A model generated the notes under the pieces. It was not told where the DNA came from. It ran no database searches and worked only from the letters and a program-made list of their open reading frames with translations. Shown here piece after piece: positions 61,794 to 64,000 of a stretch of DNA of 64,000 bases. The translations under genes and the position numbers were made by a program. How positions within the stretch are numbered: position 1 is the first letter of the stretch; each line of letters begins with the position of its first letter. Source of the DNA: Arcicella sp040387735 (lineage in GTDB: Bacteria > Bacteroidota > Bacteroidia > Cytophagales > Spirosomataceae); contig JAZKDE010000054.1 in the NCBI GenBank assembly GCA_040387735.1, forward strand, positions 1-64,000. Direction: 5' to 3'.

Positions 61794-62983
61794 ATGAAAT
61801 ACAAAACCGAGATAATCCAAGCTGTTCTTTTTATAACTACGCTGATTACGACTACTTTAGCAGGTGCTGAAGCCATGACAGGAAGTCATTTTTCTTTCTC
61901 CCCGAGGCTTACACACTTCATTTTCCCGATGATGTTTGGCAAGGCTTACAATTCTCCATTCCTTTTCTCACCATCCTAACTTGTCACGAATTCGGGCATT
62001 ATTTCACGGCTCGTTTTTATAAAATCAAAGTTTCACTTCCGTATTTTATTCCACTTTGGTTGAGTGCTTTCACCAGCCTAAGTTTTGGTACAATGGGTGC
62101 GGTCATTCGTATGATTGGGCGTACACGCTCACGTAAGGAATATTTTGATATTGGTATTGCAGGGCCATTAGCAGGTTTTGTTGTTTCTTTATTTGTATTA
62201 TATTACGGTTTTACGCACCTTCCCCCACTTGAATATATCTTCAAAATCCATCCAGATTACGCAAAATTTGGCGAACACTACAAAACGGATGTTTTACAGA
62301 TTCCTAAATTCATGAACGGACAGGTTGTCTTAGGCGATAATTTATTATTCAAATTATTCAAAAATTACATTGCCGACCCTAAATTATTACCTCCAAATTT
62401 TGAAATCATGCACTATCCAATTATTTGGGCCGGTTATATTTCATTATTTTTCACCGCTTTAAATCTCTTCCCAATTGGACAATTGGACGGAGGGCATATC
62501 TTGTACGGATTAATTGGCAAAAAGGTTTTCAATGTTATTTCTCCCGTTATTTTTATTGGTTTTGCCTTATTTGCTGGTTACGGACTTTTTACAATAAATG
62601 ATATTCAACACATCGGAAGCGGTGGCCAATATACCGATGAAGGGGACTTTTTTACTTGGTTAATTGCTTATATTTTCTTTTTGAGAATCTGTTTTTCAAG
62701 AATTTCCGAAAATCAAATGACCGCTTGGGTTTTGAGCTTAGCCGTTGTTTTAACGCAATTCTTGTTAAGTTACATTCCTCAAATTGCTACTTTGCACGGC
62801 TTTTCTGGCTTTTTACCTTTCATTTTATTATTGGGTAGATTTTTGGGAATTTATCATCCCGAAGTAGAAATTGACGAACCATTGGATTTGAAAAGAAAAC
62901 TTTTAGGTTGGTTGACTCTCATCATCTTTATTCTCTGTTTTACACCATATCCTTTTATGGAAATCGACTTTTTAGCTAAATAA
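61794..62983 (+). pseudogene. Site-2 protease family (M50) membrane metalloprotease, frameshifted
   Basis: The first part (from 61794, MKYKTEIIQAVLFITTLITT) ends at a TAA at 61977-61979. The rest of the family sequence continues in another frame: DVWQGLQFSIPFLTILTCHE, with HEFGH as the zinc site, then LPYFIPLWLSAFTSLSFGTM, FDIGIAGPLAGFVVSL and the third ligand in IGQLDGGHILYGLIG. One base appears to be missing around 61885-61905, a T/C homopolymer stretch. Rejoined, the protein would have about 396 residues and 8 or so membrane helices. This may be a sequencing error in a draft assembly or a true mutation. No canonical slippery heptamer is in frame there. Confidence 0.85.
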
Positions 62984-63041
62984 TTGGCTATTTTATCAGG
63001 AAATATTTATATTTATCGAAATATCCTGACCAATAATCAAA

Positions 63042-63611
63042 ATGCTAAATTTTATTTTCAAATTAATCTTCAATCTCTCTGGTTGGAAACTGGTGGGAGG
63101 TTTTCCCGAAAATCTCAAAAAAAGTATTGTTATCGTTGCTCCTCATGCCGATTGGACTGATTTTCCCATTGGCTTGGGAGCGAGAGCAGCCATTGGTGCA
63201 AAAATGAGTTTTTTGGGAAAGGAAGAATTATTCAAAGGGCCTTTCGGATGGTTATTTCGCTTGCTTGGAGGGCAACCCGTTGACCGTTTTAACAATCATA
63301 ATGTGGTTGATGCAGTAGTAGAATTATTCAATAATAACGAAATTCTTCACGTTGTTTTAGCTCCCGAAGGCACCAGAAAAGCCGTTGCTAAACTCAGAAC
63401 AGGCTTTTATTACATTGCCAAAAATGCGAATGTCCCAATTATGATGGTCGCTTTTGATTATCCTAAAAAAGAAATTAGAGTAAGACAACCTTTCTATACA
63501 ACGGATAATATTGATGGAGATTTAAAAGAAATTGCTCGATATTTCAACCAAGTCGCAGGCGTTAGAAAAGAATGGATTAAGAATTATTTAGAGGAAGGCG
63601 TAATGGAATAA
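63042..63611 (+). CDS. PlsC-like lysophospholipid/1-acylglycerol-phosphate acyltransferase
   Basis: A 189-residue inner-membrane-associated enzyme. Acyltransferase motif I is PHADWTDF (the HX4D box, His near 34, Asp near 39), motif II is the LFRLLGGQPVDRF region, and motif III is LAPEGTRK near 109. It has no strong membrane span, only a hydrophobic N terminus. It probably acylates a lysophosphatidic acid or similar lipid; the short length fits the small PlsC-like subgroup of Bacteroidota. It is convergent with lpxB, sharing a hairpin. Confidence 0.9.
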   Translation: MLNFIFKLIFNLSGWKLVGGFPENLKKSIVIVAPHADWTDFPIGLGARAAIGAKMSFLGKEELFKGPFGWLFRLLGGQPVDRFNNHNVVDAVVELFNNNEILHVVLAPEGTRKAVAKLRTGFYYIAKNANVPIMMVAFDYPKKEIRVRQPFYTTDNIDGDLKEIARYFNQVAGVRKEWIKNYLEEGVME

Positions 63612-63666
63612 AAAATGAAAAAGATGGTAAAAGGAATGCGTCCTATTTACCATCTTTTTCATTTTT
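63611..63666. terminator. Bidirectional hairpin overlapping the lpxB 3' end
   Basis: Arms of 20 nt, AAAAATGAAAAAGATGGTAA (63611-63630) and complement (63647-63666), with a further AGGA/TCCT pair inside. The right arm covers the last seven codons of lpxB. Confidence 0.72.
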
Positions 63667-64000
63667 AACCCCTTGAACCATCAAAGAGCCTGCACGTTCA
63701 GAAGCTCCTTTTTCTCCTAACTTATTTTTAATTTCTGCATAGCCATTCAACTGCTCCTGTCTGGTTGTTTGATTAAGGGTAATTTTGGTTAATTCCGCCG
63801 TTAGATTTTCTTTAGTCAAATCATATTGCAATAATTCCTTTACCACTTCTCGTCCTGCAATCAAATTTACCAACGATACAAAAGGAACTCTAATTACTCG
63901 TTTATAAACCTGATACGCAGCCCAACCTCCTTTATAACAAACCACTTGTGGGACGTTAAAGAGAGCCGTTTCCAACGTTGCCGTTCCCGAAGTGACCAAA
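63643..64000 (-). CDS. lpxB: Lipid-A-disaccharide synthase, C-terminal part
   Basis: Runs off the right edge; the last 118 residues are visible. They show the LpxB signature VTSGTATLETALFNVPQVV, then YKGGWAAYQVYKRVIRVPFV and SLVNLIAGREVVKELLQYD, typical of the UDP-sugar-binding half of this GT19 enzyme. It joins UDP-diacylglucosamine and lipid X to make the lipid A disaccharide at the inner membrane, showing that the organism makes lipopolysaccharide. The end is Lys/Glu-rich and lies within a shared terminator stem. Confidence 0.95.
   Translation of the reverse strand, partial: LVTSGTATLETALFNVPQVVCYKGGWAAYQVYKRVIRVPFVSLVNLIAGREVVKELLQYDLTKENLTAELTKITLNQTTRQEQLNGYAEIKNKLGEKGASERAGSLMVQGVKNEKDGK

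Noticed and set aside
61880..61910. Programmed -1 frameshift in the M50 gene
   Set aside because: No X-XXY-YYZ heptamer is in the zero frame and no strong stimulatory stem follows at the right distance; a missing base is simpler.
1..64000. tRNA, rRNA or CRISPR array
   Set aside because: No cloverleaf-like stretch, rRNA segment or regularly spaced direct repeats were seen on either strand.

Overview
The window is chromosomal DNA of a Bacteroidota bacterium, most likely of the order Cytophagales. This rests on the low GC content, a SusC/SusD pair, promoter -7 elements of the TAnnTTTG type, weak Shine-Dalgarno sequences, a Nudix-type AraR regulator and TolC/RND/adaptor architecture; the genus cannot be fixed from sequence alone. 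It is a draft assembly: there is a 100-N scaffold gap at 14231-14330 and a 10-N patch inside a gene at 22298-22307.

Region 1 (1-14750) is a complete L-arabinose locus read on the minus strand. Four secreted glycosidases (GH29, GH127, two GH51) release arabinose from polymers. AraB, AraA and AraD convert it to xylulose 5-phosphate, a sodium symporter takes it up, and a methylglyoxal synthase gene sits between araA and araD. A Nudix-family AraR gene lies in the middle. Four copies of one inverted repeat (TGTGT-N7-ACACA type) lie before araB, before araR and, as a pair, at the head of the glycosidase operon; they are the likely AraR operators. A plus-strand two-gene cassette with a 4-nt overlap is wedged between araB and araA and looks like a toxin-antitoxin module.

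Region 2 (15054-22970) is a SusCD uptake locus with a LacI-type regulator and a divergent secreted helical protein of unknown function. The LacI-type palindrome before susC reappears as a 13-nt match before a myo-inositol oxygenase gene at 47.9 kb. Region 3 (22971-31121) holds housekeeping genes: NlpC/P60, DinB-like, Tex, an M20 peptidase, a GNAT acetyltransferase, a TPR/periplasmic-binding fusion and HemL.

Region 4 (31177-34600) is a Septu-like ATPase plus HNH nuclease pair, a probable phage-defence system. The nuclease gene is split by an IS110-family element that carries a candidate bridge RNA. Removing 1221 bp between two ATGAA copies restores the nuclease frame exactly. Region 5 (34671-40327) holds mannose-type enzymes (GH92, GH130) with two uncharacterised exported proteins.

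Region 6 (40398-47431) is an RND efflux operon plus a beta-barrel-like protein. Region 7 (47797-64000) holds MIOX, YhhN, a GT2 glycosyltransferase, PyrG, a cupin, YidC, an AddA-like nuclease-helicase, a small cassette flanked by 26-bp inverted repeats, AccA, a frameshifted site-2 protease, a PlsC-like acyltransferase and the end of LpxB. The cassette encodes an exported HPr-like protein with Asp at both regulatory positions. Many gene ends carry long, nearly perfect hairpins that probably act as terminators, often bidirectional.
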